From Microplitis mediator (lineage: Eukaryota > Arthropoda > Insecta > Hymenoptera > Braconidae), in contig NC_079975.1 in NCBI RefSeq assembly GCF_029852145.1, forward strand, positions 14,319,275 to 14,383,274: a stretch of 64,000 bases of DNA. The letters are read 5' to 3'. This document shows positions 22,216 through 32,237 of this stretch, in pieces; within the stretch, counting starts at the first letter, position 1; every line of letters begins with the position of its first letter. The notes below the pieces were generated by a model that had not been told where the DNA came from, did no database searches, and was given only the letters and a program-made list of their open reading frames with translations. The translations under genes were made by a program, and so were the position numbers.

Positions 22216-22221
22216 TTTATT
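22216..22221 (-). terminator. Polyadenylation signal of family-1 gene, copy A
   Basis: AATAAA on the minus strand lies six bases after the TAG stop (22229-22227). Confidence 0.6.
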
Positions 22222-22226
22222 AATTC

Positions 22227-22774
22227 CTATGCAGCTGCGTCTGGAAGGGCGGGCGGCGTTTCCGACGAAAGTCTGGAAATGAAAAATTTTATGAATTAAA
22301 AGTATGTGAAGGGAAGAGGAGGAAAGATAGGGGAAATTAAAGTGGATACTTACTGTTCGGCGATAATTTTACCGATAGCGATCTTTTCAAGCTCGGGCCA
22401 TAACTGCCAAAAGACGTGCATGTCCGGAGACTGAAATGACCGCAACGGGGCACTTAAAGTGCGGGCATAAAAAAACGCCCGAGTTCGAACCAATGAGCCC
22501 TCTGGCTCAAAACGCTCATGAGGAGGAAGACGCGGCTGGACTAATGTGTCGATCTGGTCGCATAGCCACACGCCACGATTCGGGGGTTGTGGGTCCATCA
22601 GCATCCGTAGATATGCCACGATCCGGAGGATAATCTGGAAAGAAATACGTTAATTAAAATAAGAGACAAATTTTAAAGAAATTTTTAAAGATGTTCAAAT
22701 ATAAGAAACTTACATATATGGACGCGCGATGTCGGCAAAACTCGTTCAACGTTACGCCCTGTCGAAACATAGTG
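22227..22774 (-). CDS. Antisense accessory gene, family 1, copy A (127 aa)
   Basis: Minus-strand coding exons 22774-22714 (ATG at 22770), 22634-22354 and 22272-22227 join in phase 0 and phase 2 with GTAAGT donors and TTTCCAG-type acceptors. The protein starts MFRQGVTLNEFCRHRASIY, continues with IILRIVAYLR, a WLCDQIDTLVQPRLPPHERF block and EGSLVRTRAFFYARTL, and ends after a short last exon. I do not recognise it, and there are no membrane segments. Copy B (30105-30675) has the same three exons, lengths within a few residues, and identical intron phases. An acceptor at 22775-22776 just before the ATG and a donor at 23678 imply a noncoding first exon. The A and B copies are clearly diverged at DNA level, yet reading frame and introns are kept, which argues for selection. 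Confidence 0.82.
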
Positions 22775-23677
22775 CTAAAAATAAAAGAAAATGATGAACA
22801 TAGTGGTATAAAAAAAAAAAAAAAAATGATGAATGTACGAATGGGAAATTGTCAGAGAAAGAGGATAGAAATTAAATTTTGGTAGATTAGTATATGTATA
22901 TATATAGGTATTTAAAATACATAGGAAGAGGGAAATTTTGAGAATTCCTTTAATTGATATAAGAAATTATTTTCTGCCGGTTGTTAAAGGTATTTTTAGC
23001 TTGAACTTTTATTTTGAATTGATATACAAAAAAAATATATGTTTAAATTTTCAAAAAAAAAAAGAGGATTTTATAGAAGTAAGGAAATAGAATATTAAAA
23101 GCGAATTAGGAAAAAGGGAGATATATATATATATAAAAAAAAATAATAATAATAATATTTTAAAGCTTTAACTTTCATATACAAAACCTTTAGAATGGGT
23201 AATTAAGGGAATATTGAAATTAGATAAGAAATTTTGGATTTTAAAGAAAAGTAAAGTAAAATATTTGGAAGTTTTTATAAAACGAAAAATGAGAACATAT
23301 ATATATATAAAAAAAAACGTATTTTCTTGTTGGAAGCAAAGATGCTTGAAAAAAAAACGGACAGTTTAAAAGCATTTTGAATCTTAGCGTGGAAATTTTG
23401 AATTTTTAGGAATAGCTGATCATGATGATTGGAATCTGAGTTTAAGTTACGATTTTTTTTTATCTTTATTATGTTTGCATATAATCCGTAAAGGTATTTT
23501 GAATTCTGTAAGGTATATTGAAAATTTTATTGCTATAAAAGAAAAGAGTAGAGGAAAGCAACTAGTATGAAAAAAAGAAGGAAAGAAAAGCGGAAGAGTA
23601 TATTTTTGCTGCGGGCAATAGATAAAAGAAATTTTTTTTAGTTATAGGACGAAAAAAAAAAAAGAGATTACTGTTAC

Positions 23678-24050
23678 CTTATACAGAGCAAGGAAGTAAT
23701 TCCGTTTTCTCACACTTGATAATACACTTGTGTACACCAGAATTTTGTTTTCACAGCTGAAGTTTTACGTTTATATTTAATGTTACACTTGTAGGAGACA
23801 CGAAATTTTTTTTTGCACTTGGGATGAAACACAGTTCGAAAATTTTTACTTTTAATACGCCACGAAATAAGATTTTCGTAAATTTTCAAATGAAAAAAAA
23901 AACAGGAGAGGAAAGAGAGAATTTTTTTTCCCTTCAAATGCAGCGGCATTGAGAGTCAGAGCGCAAATGAAGTCATTTTTTTTTTCTGACTTCGGAATGC
24001 GGTAATATGATATATTTTCGCAAAGATAATAGAACCAGTCGACGGAGTTG
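23678..24050 (-). promoter_or_regulatory. Duplicated upstream block (promoter and noncoding exon) of family-1 gene, copy A
   Basis: On the minus strand the block ends with CTGTATAAG and the donor GTAACAG at 23677. On the plus strand it shares with 27457-27760 the words GAAGTCATTTTTT or TAAGTCATTTTTC, CTGACTTCGGAAT, GATAAGAGAACC-like and ACACTTGTA. The order and spacing of these words are the same in both blocks, so they are copies of one regulatory region, here placed before different gene families. Confidence 0.55.
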
Positions 24051-26419
24051 AATCTCAATTGTAAGACCTTAAACGAGAAGTATAAAAAAAAAATATTTTT
24101 TTTTCTCTCCCTTTTTCACTTTACTGATAAATATTCAACAATAATAAGAAAAATATATCTAAGGAAAATTATAAGTAATAAGTGTCCCTGATTATTATAA
24201 TTAATTGTAAAGCCAAAGGCTATAAGATGCATTGGTCAACGTATATGTCTGAATCTAGCATAACTGGTATAAATATTCTTTAAAATAAGAAAAAATTACC
24301 TTGATATCAATGATAATTTTATGCTCAATACAGCGGAACGAAATTTGTTAAGAAAATAAAGTCTTACCGTATCTGCGCTCTTCAAAAAAAAAAAGAGAGA
24401 AATAATAATAATAATAATTTTCTCTAGATATCTTCTGAATTATTCAGATACCAACTAAGAGTGGATAGTTGGTTTTATATTTTCATGAATTAAAAAAAAA
24501 ATTTGTTTTTTAAAAAAAAAAAAAAAGTTGTAATGAATATCCCACATCATTGAGTATTTTTCCTTATTTATTAATTAGTGCGGGTTTCAAATTATAAAAA
24601 GAAAAATATTTTTTTTTCTTGATTTTAATGATAATATAATTATATTTAGTAAGGTTATTTTCGCTGGATTTAAGCATACACTGTGTTAATTAATATTTTA
24701 GTATTTATTAATTAGTAAATTAGATAATTTATAATAATTTGTGTAAATTTTCGTATCATTACAAGTTCAGGTTTATCATTTATTTTGTTTTGAGGTCTCA
24801 GCAACCTATGCCTATCCCAGGTTGCGAGTTAATCAAATGGTAATTTCCAAAACTTCGCTGATGTTGATGAATATTATTTTTTTTTATTCCATCATTCTCT
24901 CCTAAGGAAGATAGAATAATTATTTAGCACATTAAAATTAATCACAAATCTGAATGCCGATTAATTTTCAAAAAAAAATTTTTTTTTATAGTAATTATAA
25001 ATTGGAATAAATTAAGGATCTAAACAAGGACCCAATTTTCTTTAAATATTAAATTATTGGATCTGAAGTAATAATTGGAATTAATAATAAATTAGAATGA
25101 AACGATAAAATTTTCTTTCTCTCCCCTTTATTTTTTTTTCTCGCGAACTTAAATAATTAAAAGTTTATTATGGTCGGGGAAATTAAAGAATTGGAAGGTT
25201 GAATTAATAACAAATCTGAAAACTTCAAATTTTCCAACATTAATTATAAATTTAACATAAGGATGGGTCACAATCCAAGGTTTTACTTAATCAATTCGAA
25301 ATGAAATTAATGGTAGGTCCGGAAATCTCAATATTTTATTTTGGGGTAGTTATTAACTTGAATCAATTTTCTTCTTGGAATAATTACAATTTTCGAAACT
25401 TACCTTTCTTATTACTCAGGGATGTTTTTCCGACTAATGTTTGATACCTTTATTTTTATGTTTGGACTAAGTACGCATATGGTCGCGCCCAGAAAAAGAA
25501 ACGTTGGTTTATAAAAAAAAAATTTTTTTTTATGAATAGAATATCTAAGTCAAATCGAACTTTAACTACGAAAAAAAATATAATAAAAATTTCCACAAGG
25601 GTTGTAAATGTAATTGTTAACACTGACAGTATAATACACGCATGCACAAAGATTTAAACCTTGTTGTTATACACAATCGATGAATTGGAAAAAGAATTAC
25701 CAAAGCTGAGTAGTAATTACGAATAGTTATTGGAATTAATTAGTACTTAAGTACACATAAATAATTATATAAATTGTTCTTTAAAAAAAAAAAAAAAAAA
25801 ATGTAATAAACTAATCATAGCTTTCAAGTCGTTATCCCTGAAAAAAAAAAAATAATAAAACAGTAAAAATACATATAGGTATGTACATATTTTTTTTTTC
25901 TTTTTTTCTCTCTCTCTCTGAAATACAAAAATATGAAATTTGTGTTATAAACATTAATAATGAACAAAAAAAGGCGTAATTAAAGTATAAAATAGCAATC
26001 GTTATTTAAATCTAACATATTAAACTAGGAATAATTTCCTTAAAGCTGCACTAAACTAAACGCAATTTTCATTTTTTTTTGTGTTAGGATATTTTTTTTT
26101 TATCAAAAAAATAGTCAATTATTATTATAAAATTAAAATTATACAATAATTAAGTTGTTATTTGAATTTCTTTTGTCGTGTTGGAAAATTTTGAAAAAAA
26201 TTCTCATTGTAATTAGAAGTCTACAGACTGATAAAATTTTATGTTAGAAAATTTGGTAACTGGAAAAGAAACTGTGAACTCCCTAAAAATAATATTCAAA
26301 ATAAAACGATTGAAATGAAATTTTTTGAAATACAAATTAATCTGATGAGTGTGTATTAGTACTGGGATATTATATGATCTTAGAAATTTTAAATTATTTT
26401 CGCGATAGCATCTTATGCA
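24051..26419. other. Long AT-rich spacer inside the cassette
   Basis: No supported gene over about 2.3 kb. Many A or T homopolymers of 8-18 bases occur. A few imperfect repeats of ATTAATTATAAATT-type words are present, but I see no tandem array or convincing exon. Confidence 0.5.
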
Positions 26420-26878
26420 CTATACGTGACGTGAGAAGAAGGAGCCCAAGAGATTTTGGATGACGTGGAGTATATCCTCGATGGGACCTAGGTCACCCGG
26501 ATAATAACAGGGCCGGTTATACTCTTCGAGCGTGATCCTAGCTCGAGAATACTGGTGCACCCGTAACTCGTGGATACGCTCGAGATAAGAATAGATGTCA
26601 CCGAAAACAGCCGGGAGACCGACTATTTTCTCCATCTCGTCCATAAGATCCAGGGCCACCAAAGGGGGATAAAGACCCTCACATAGCATCCCTAAAATTG
26701 CTACGAGCCGTTGGTTAGTCTGAAAAAAAGGGGGGTGCGTTAATAATGTAAGAATTGAAAAAAAGGGGGGGGGGAAGGTAAAATACTTACATCCCTCGGA
26801 AGCCGGAGAACACGGTGGTTAAAGTACCGCATAGAAACGAATTCTGGCATGTTGCTACTGGTTTCTGCCGCGGGTCGC
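26420..26878 (-). CDS. Antisense accessory gene, family 2, copy B (119 aa)
   Basis: Minus-strand exons 26878-26791 (ATG at 26850) and 26719-26420 have GTAAGT and TTTTTTTCAG borders, with the junction between codons as in copy A. Exon 1 codes MPEFVSMRYFNHRVLRLPRD. Exon 2 has LYPPLVALDLMDEMEKIVGL, RARITLEEYNRPCYYPGDLG and a leucine-rich end, LHVIQNLLG. The stop is TAG at 26422-26420. The acceptor before the ATG and a donor at 27457 indicate a noncoding first exon. The family is not recognised; similarity to copy A is strongest in exon 1 and in the EE/PGDL region. Confidence 0.8.
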
Positions 26879-27456
26879 CTAAACAGAAAAAGAGGATTAA
26901 ATGTATTATTCTTTTTGTTCTCTTCACTCGAACAATTAATGACGTTAATTAATACTGTTGTTGGAATTGCAAATTGGAAAAAGAAAAAAAAGAAGAGAGA
27001 GGAAGGAAATGTTTCATTGAAAATAATTTTAATTTTAACTCCCAAAAATAAAATTTATTTTAATGTTGATAATAACGGGCAAAATAAAAAAAAAAAAAAA
27101 AAAAAAAGGGGGGGGCAGAAGAGAAAATTTTTTTCCCAGATCTTGAAATTTTTTTATTTTCTCTGTATACATCCAAAAATAGTTTCAAGATTTTAGTTCG
27201 AAAATAGTTAACTAGTAAGTATCCTAGGAATAGATCAATTTTTAACTTTTAACGGCAATTTTTATCTGAAAAAGACTTATTGTAGATATTCGAGGAAAGA
27301 TATAAAATATCTGATTTATATATATAAAAATCGTGGATTTTTGGAAGTAGTAAATTAAAAGTATTTCAATTTTAGCTTTGAGTAGCTAATAGTAAATTGA
27401 TTTTGGAGGTATGCCTTGATTCAAATTTAAATTAAATTGAAGTGGATAATTATTAC

Positions 27457-27760
27457 CTTGTATTAAGAAGTTTTCAAATTTTACGCCCAATGTTGTATGG
27501 GAACACAGTTAAAAGTTTTGCACTCTAACACTACACTTGTAACGAGCACGGTTGTTTCAATTTCATATTTATTACCCTCAAGGCAAAGCACAGGTTACCG
27601 TAATTTTGGAGTTTTGAAAAACCAGATAACTAGTGGAAAATTTAGAGTCGCGATCTGATGACGACGGGAATCAGAGATCGAATTAAGTCATTTTTCTGAC
27701 TTCGGAATTTGGTAACGAGATATGTTTACAGCAGATAAGAGAACCATTCAGCGGAGATCG
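27457..27760 (-). promoter_or_regulatory. Duplicated upstream block (promoter and noncoding exon) of family-2 gene, copy B
   Basis: Counterpart of 23678-24050: donor CAAG-GTAATAATTATC after 27457, ACACTACACTTGTAACGAGCACG near 27530 on the plus strand, and TTTTTCTGACTTCGGAAT near 27690. Fits a shared promoter of the antisense genes. Confidence 0.5.
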
Positions 27761-28139
27761 AAGCGAACTGCATGTGCTTGAACAAATTGATGTAAATTTA
27801 AATAAAACCTTCTGATTTAAGAAAAGTTTTCGGGAAATTTTCTTTCCTTTCTTTTTCCTAGATGTATAGATTTTTATTTTTTTTGATACTTCAGATATGT
27901 ATGACAATAAGGTCTTTTTTTTATTCGGGTCCCAAGAAAATCTCTTAACCGACGGAGGAAAGAGAAGGAATATTCGGATGTATGCTATGATCTAACGATC
28001 AATAACATCGCTCGATAAATACCAGTCCTATAAGTAATTTCCCTTCTGTACATGAGTACTGACGCAAGTACGAAATGGTATAAAACATTTGAATTTTTTT
28101 TTATTGTTGCTTAAACTATAAAAGTCACGAAAATTTTTT

Positions 28140-30060
28140 TAAGATAATTTCCAGTTTATAATTAATTACTCTATTATTGTAAAATAATTATCTTACCTCA
28201 AGACTTCTGATTAAAAAGTTAAATAAAATAATAAGCACCTACCTTGGAATAAACAAAATACACATGATAGGATTAAAATTTTGAATGCTTTTTAGTTTAG
28301 AATTAATTGTTTTATAATAATATTATAATTATTATATTGTGAAAATTCGGGTTAAAAAGTTAAGGAAAATAATGAATGCCTACTTTTGAATCTCGATAGC
28401 GTGGGAATCTAATGCGAATGAATTTTTTTATATAAACTATAAATAATATGAGGAAAATTTTAAATGATTTTTGGTCCAAAATTAATAACTCTATAATTAT
28501 ATTACAACTATAGTACCATAGAATTTTAAATTGGAAAGTTCGGAAAAATAATAAGTGTCTACTTCAGGTTTTGAGCAGCGTGAAATTTTAGAATAAATAA
28601 TTTTTTTTTCAGATGAATTATAAATTACATGATAAAACTTTAGATGTTTATTAGTAATAGTAGCTGTCTTATAATTATTTTATAATTGTTGTATTTTAGA
28701 ATTTTGGAAGGAAAAAGTTGGGGGAAATAATAAGCGCCTACTTTTTCGGACAGCGTAAGAATCTAATTCAAATGAAATTTTTTTTTAATAAACTATAATT
28801 AATATAATTAAAAATTTAAATGATTTTTGGTCCAAAAATTAATAACTCTATAACTATATTACAGCTGTTGTACCACAGAGCTTTAAGTTAAAAAGTTGAG
28901 AAAAATAATAAGTGTCTACTTTCAGATTTTAAGCGGCATTGAATTTTAACATAAATAATTTTTTCCTCTTCAAACAAATCATAATTAACATGATTAAACT
29001 TTTAAAAAATTTTTAGTTAAAATAAATTGGCTTAAAATCATATTATAATTATTGTATTCTAGAATCTTGAGTCAAAAAAAAAAATTTTAAGAAAAAATAA
29101 TAGGCGCCTGTTTTGAATTTTAAGCAGCATAGAATTTTAGAATAAATAATTTTTTTTTCTCAGGCAAATTATAAATGATATTATTAAACTTTTAGATGCT
29201 TTTTGATCGATAATTAATAAGTAGTAATTAATATAGCAATTACCTTATAATTAGTATATTGTAGAATTTCAAAAAAAAAGCTAGGAAAATAATAAGCACC
29301 CTGTTTTTGAGTTATGGGCAGCGTAAAACTTTAATTCGGATGATTTTTTTTTTTAAAATAAACTATAAATGTTGTGATTAAAAATTTTTAATGTCATTAT
29401 TATATTGTAGGAATTCGGGGTAAAAAGTTAGGAAAATAATAAGGACCTGCTTTTGAATTCTAAACAGTGTAGCAATTTTATCTAAATGATTTATTTCTGA
29501 ATAAACTATAAATATTACGGTTAAGCTTTAGAACACTTTTTAGTTAATAATTAATTACCTTATAATAATCTTATAGTTATTATATTCTAAGACGTCGAAT
29601 TGAAAAGTTAAGAAAAATAATGAGCGGCTGCTTCCAGATTTTAAGCAGTGGACAATTTTAACTCAACCAATTTTTTTAGATAAATCATGAATGATATGAT
29701 TAAATTTCTGAATGCTTGTTAACTCGTAATTAATTCTCCTATAATTATTTTATAATCATTATATTCTAGGGCTTGGAGTTAAAAAGTTAGGGAATGATAA
29801 GAATCACCTGTTTTTGGTTTTCGGGCGACGTAGAACTTTAATTAGGAAATTTTTTTTTAACAAACTATGAATCTTAAGAGTAAATCTTTTTGATACGTTC
29901 AAGTCAATAATTACTTGCCGTTCAATTATTTTAATAGTTATCACATCCTAAAAATTTTAAAGAAAAGTCAAGGGAAAACAAAGAGTGTCCGTTTTGGATG
30001 CAAAAAGAATTTTTTTTTCTTCTGAAACTTATTTTCTTTCAACCTTATAGATTTTTATTT
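28140..30060. repeat. Degenerate tandem array, about 178-bp unit, roughly 11 copies
   Basis: The marker AATAATAAGCGCCTAC (plus strand, with variants) appears near 28231, 28371, 28549, 28726, 28904, 29099, 29289, 29437, 29612, 29796 and 29974. Between markers come GCAGCGTAGAATTTTA, a T run, AAACTATAAAT and a TTTTTAGTTAATAATTAAT stretch. Units vary from 140 to 195 bases. The array fills the space between the two copy-B antisense genes. Confidence 0.8.
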
Positions 30061-30104
30061 TTTTTTTACAAAAAAAAGTAGAAAATATGTATAAAGGATC
30101 TTAA

Positions 30105-30675
30105 CTAATAGATTGCGTCTAATACAGCGAGACGGGAAATCGAGGCCCTGAAAAACACATAAAAAAAAAGAGGGAGTTAAAATTTTTACTTTTGTCTTTC
30201 TCGCTATGTTATTTTTATTTTTATTTTTTTTTGAAACTTACTGTTCGCTAAAAATCTTATTGACTGCAATAACTTCAAGGTCAGATGACAAGCGATGCAG
30301 ACCTTGGAACTTGGTAGTTCGACGAGGTGTAGCCCCGGGTTGTAGTGTTTGAGCAGTGAAAAATAACCGCGTTCGAATGACTGACCCGGACAATTCATAT
30401 TGCTGACCGGGAGGAAGGCACGAACGAATAAGTTGGTCAACCTGGTCACACAAGAAAACACCCCGTTGCGGAGGATGTCGATCATAAGTTAGGGTTCGGA
30501 GATAAATGAAAACACGGAGGATGATCTGGAGAGTATATAAAATAATAAATATGTAGTAGAAGCTAGGTTTTCAAGATAAATCACCAAGTTAGGAAAACAA
30601 GAAAATAAAAATGTAACTTACGTCGACAGGAACGAATCGCTCGCAACATTGTTCGAGGGTAAGGGGTTGATCCAT
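30105..30675 (-). CDS. Antisense accessory gene, family 1, copy B (126 aa)
   Basis: Minus-strand exons 30675-30622, 30525-30242 and 30147-30105 join in phase 0 and phase 2, as in copy A, with GTAAGT donors and TCTCCAG and TTTTTCAG acceptors. The protein starts MDQPLTLEQCCERFVPVD, continues IILRVFIYLR, FLCDQVDQLIRSCLPPGQQY and GSVIRTRLFFTAQTL, and ends VLDAIY. Stop TAG is at 30107-30105. No AATAAA was seen within 50 bases downstream. A donor CAG-GTAAGT on the minus strand after 31708 could end a noncoding first exon. No known domain; soluble, and cysteine-containing near the start. Confidence 0.82.
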
Positions 30676-32204
30676 GTTAAAATTTTTTGTTATACTCCAC
30701 CAGTGTATTAGAACAATTAACTCGGTACAATGAATGATGGCAATGGTAAAAGACATAGAGAGCAGAAAAGATATCGCGAAAACCGCAGCATCAGCTCAGG
30801 AGGCTGATAACGACAAGCGGATTGTCGAGACGCACACGTGCAAAATGAAGTATCGGAGGAAAGAAATTAATATGCAGATAAGTTATTTCTCTTCTTGAAA
30901 AAAATCGAGTAAGTTGCACAGGAAGCACGTGAAATATTAGAAAAATCTAACATTAAAGACCTATTTTATATTTATGAGAAAGGAATCCGGGAGGAAATTA
31001 GAATAAATCTCAAAATTAATTAGAACAATTTTTCTTTATCCTTATTTTTCATACTTCTATTATTTTTCTTTAAATATATACATTATAAATTTTCTTAAAT
31101 AGTAATTATACATGCGTGAAATTGTGGTTAACAAATTGCATAAAATAGACAGCAAAACATGTACGATTTTAAAAGGAATTTTTTTATTATGATTTTAAAC
31201 TTTTAGAAAAAATATTAAATCCTTCATTAGAATACGACGACATTATATATATTGTCAATTGAGAGGTGTGTTGTTAGGAATTTTACATTGAAATTTTATG
31301 GTTTATAAGCAATTAAGAAATACACCTTTTACAAGTTTTATTTTCAGTCAAAATTGTTGATGAATTTTCAAGATCGCTTACTAAATTGAGATATACAAGT
31401 TAAATTTTAAAAAATAGACATTTTCCGGAAAGTCAAAAAAAAAAATAATAACTTTTTGTTGGAATTTTAAAAAAAAAAAAAAAAAAAAAAAAATTCTCTA
31501 AAATAAGCGAAACTGCTATTGGAATTTTAAAACCAAACTCTAGAGCTCTAGTAATACCTGGATAAACCAATTTTGTGGGAGACAATTGGAATTTCATGGT
31601 GTTTCACGTACGGAATTCAAAATAATTTTAACAATGCAGCAGTCGCGTGCACCTGGACTATATATATATATATCCTGGGATTGTAAGAGATACAATAAGA
31701 TACTTACCTGTAAATTACACGGTAATTAGGAATATTGCACATAATCACTTATGTATAAGGGAGTTAGAGTATCGTATCGATTAAATGCGTGGTAAATATT
31801 GTCGAATCGATGATATTTTTTGTTGTTGTTCGAATTAAGTAACCGAATCAGTGGGATTGATAGATTAATTCGAAAGAGGTCAGTTAGGCGGATTTAGAAT
31901 TTTTTTCCCTCGTACTCTTCGCCATCTCTTTCTCCTTTCCTTTATCCTTTTCGACGCTAATTAAAGAGCATTGAAAAAACACAGAGTAAAGAAATTATAT
32001 TTTTTTTTTAGATAAATAGTAAAGTAATAAATAATATTTCGAATAATAGGGTAAATCAATGGAATTATGCACAGTCACGATAAATGATAATAATAGGTTT
32101 TACTAAATAACAGAGGGTGAAAATGATAAGTTAATAAAATAATTGTGACAAGTATATATGTGAATCGCAAAGTATTGTAGAATTTTGCTAAGTTACAAAA
32201 AGAT
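30676..32204. other. Right edge of the cassette, noncoding
   Basis: Contains a minus-strand donor (CAG-GTAAGT, exon end 31708), an A run of about 24 bases near 31470, and the inverted partners of the left-edge words: TGGAATTATGCACAGTCA (32060-32077) and CAGAGGGTGAAA (32111-32122). Confidence 0.45.
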
Positions 32205-32216
32205 TTGTTTGAATAC

Positions 32217-32218
32217 AG
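32217..32218 (+). promoter_or_regulatory. Splice acceptor of the glycoprotein gene
   Basis: AG at 32217-32218, twenty bases before the glycoprotein ATG (32238), with a TGCTAAG-like branch point upstream. The exon starts at the third base of a codon of the open frame, which is the phase left by the leader donor at 9669. Confidence 0.6.
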
Positions 32219-32237
32219 GACGGAGCGCAAGAATAAA

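Noticed and set aside
26849..27196. 115-codon plus-strand frame overlapping the antisense family-2 gene, copy B
   Set aside because: Lysine runs from A homopolymers, and it lies over the noncoding exon and intron of the antisense gene; no counterpart in copy A.
28140..30060. CRISPR-like array
   Set aside because: Units are long, degenerate and contiguous without unique spacers, and the DNA is eukaryotic; it is a satellite array.
31880..31955. Second copy of the 42-aa antisense gene (minus-strand ATGGCGAAG start)
   Set aside because: Only about ten bases match and the frame stops after 13 codons with no donor. Similarity may be chance.
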